A stretch of DNA of 6,269 nt, taken from NCBI GenBank assembly GCA_019313735.1, contig JAFDAR010000284.1, positions 1 to 6,269 of the forward strand, written 5' to 3'. Shown piece by piece: positions 5,724-6,269 of this stretch. Position numbers and translations under genes: made by a program. Under the pieces are notes generated by a model. The model was not told the origin of the DNA. It ran no database searches and saw only the letters and a program-made list of their open reading frames with translations. The stretch comes from Deltaproteobacteria bacterium. Its GTDB lineage: Bacteria > Desulfobacterota > Syntrophia > Syntrophales > UBA2210. Positions within the stretch are counted from its first letter, which is position 1. Each line of letters starts with the position of its first letter.

Positions 5724-6269
5724 ATGGCTGTCAAAAAGCGCGGTGATTTATCCGTAACCTGCGGTTTCAAGACCTGGCGTGACATCACACCGATGAACAC
5801 ATCCGTGGGAACGATGCTTCATAACAAGACGGGAAGCTGGCGCACGATAAAACCCATCTTTGAGGATAAGATACCTGCCTGCCAGAACGCGTGTCCCGCC
5901 GGGAACGACATTGAAGGCTGGATAAGACTGCTCCAGCAGGGCGAATATGAAAAGGCCTACTGGCATTTGAAATGCGAAGAACCATTCCCCTCTATTCTTG
6001 GCAGGGTCTGTTTCAGATTCTGCGAAGAGGCCTGTAATCGTACCCCCCTTGACGATTGTGTCAGCATAAGCGCGCTGGAACGATTTATCGGCGACCGCGG
6101 CGCGTCTTCAGTCTCTCACCCGGATCTGCCCGAATATAATGGAAAAAGCATGGCCGTGGTCGGTTCCGGTCCGGCTGGCATGTCAGCCGCGTACTTTGGC
6201 AGGCTGCTTGGATTCAGGGTTACCATCTTTGAGAAACTTCAGGTGATGGGCGGCATTCTTCGTGTCGGT
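5724..6269 (+). CDS. GltD-like Fe-S/FAD oxidoreductase of the oxidoreductase operon, N-terminal part
   Basis: Open from ATG 5724 to the window edge (182 codons), with AAGGA at 5711-5715 as ribosome-binding site. Residues about 50-115 form the N-terminal Fe-S domain of glutamate-synthase-small-subunit-like proteins: C53-x3-C57 followed by PAGNDI, then GRVCFRFCEEACNR (C96, C100, C104) and C112. AVVGSGPAGMSAAY at 144-157 is the FAD-binding Rossmann motif, followed by VTIFEK and MGGILRVG. Before the Fe-S domain, residues 33-44 read HNKTGSWRTIKP, resembling the N-terminus of the delta (ferredoxin-like) subunit of pyruvate:ferredoxin oxidoreductase. Following the gamma gene by 14 bp, it probably links the oxidoreductase to NAD(P)H. 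Alpha and beta subunit genes are expected downstream. It is not assimilatory glutamate synthase on context, though the sequence alone cannot exclude it. Confidence 0.88.
   Translation, partial: MAVKKRGDLSVTCGFKTWRDITPMNTSVGTMLHNKTGSWRTIKPIFEDKIPACQNACPAGNDIEGWIRLLQQGEYEKAYWHLKCEEPFPSILGRVCFRFCEEACNRTPLDDCVSISALERFIGDRGASSVSHPDLPEYNGKSMAVVGSGPAGMSAAYFGRLLGFRVTIFEKLQVMGGILRVG

Overview
The window looks like chromosomal DNA of an anaerobic bacterium, most plausibly a member of the Desulfobacterota (former Deltaproteobacteria) or a close relative. This rests on gene content and protein style: an AMMECR1-domain gene end, a free-standing ATP-pyrophosphatase-type GMP synthase subunit, a DUF2130 protein, a DUF169 protein, and a 2-oxoacid:ferredoxin oxidoreductase gamma subunit followed by a GltD-like iron-sulfur flavoprotein. 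Taxonomy is inference. I saw no rRNA, tRNA or CRISPR.

Layout, left to right. 1-168 is the C-terminal end of an AMMECR1-domain protein. 169-499 has no gene; it holds a 142-bp MITE-like element (copy 1, minus strand) and a possible promoter. 500-1108 is an intact membrane-anchored lytic transglycosylase. 1169-1270 is a decayed, partial copy of the same element family. 1326-1872 is a broken remnant of the cytoplasmic regulatory part of a KefB-type K+/H+ antiporter. 2075-2973 is a GMP synthase subunit B gene with its SGGVDSS P-loop, but with an out-of-frame internal deletion. 3025-4231 is a DUF2130 coiled-coil/nuclease-fold gene, also with an out-of-frame deletion near its 3' end. 4266-4407 is a second, nearly identical MITE copy (plus strand) with near-perfect ends and a 5-bp target duplication ACCCT. 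4463-5098 is a DUF169 gene. 5158-5709 is the oxidoreductase gamma subunit, whose last residues are frameshifted. 5724 to the window end is the N-terminal part of an Fe-S/FAD oxidoreductase that continues past the window. All genes lie on the plus strand.

The last three genes look like one operon for oxidative decarboxylation of 2-oxoacids, with electrons passed between ferredoxin and a nucleotide-linked flavoprotein. The alpha and beta catalytic subunits would be expected just downstream.

Two things stand out. First, at least four neighbouring genes carry lesions of one kind: conserved sequence on both sides, a missing stretch between, and usually a change of frame. This points either to a decaying chromosomal region or to a systematic assembly problem, and raw reads would decide. 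Second, a non-autonomous 142-bp element family is present three times, with two near-identical copies in opposite orientation bracketing the transglycosylase-to-DUF2130 block. I found no convincing new multi-gene defence or biosynthetic system.
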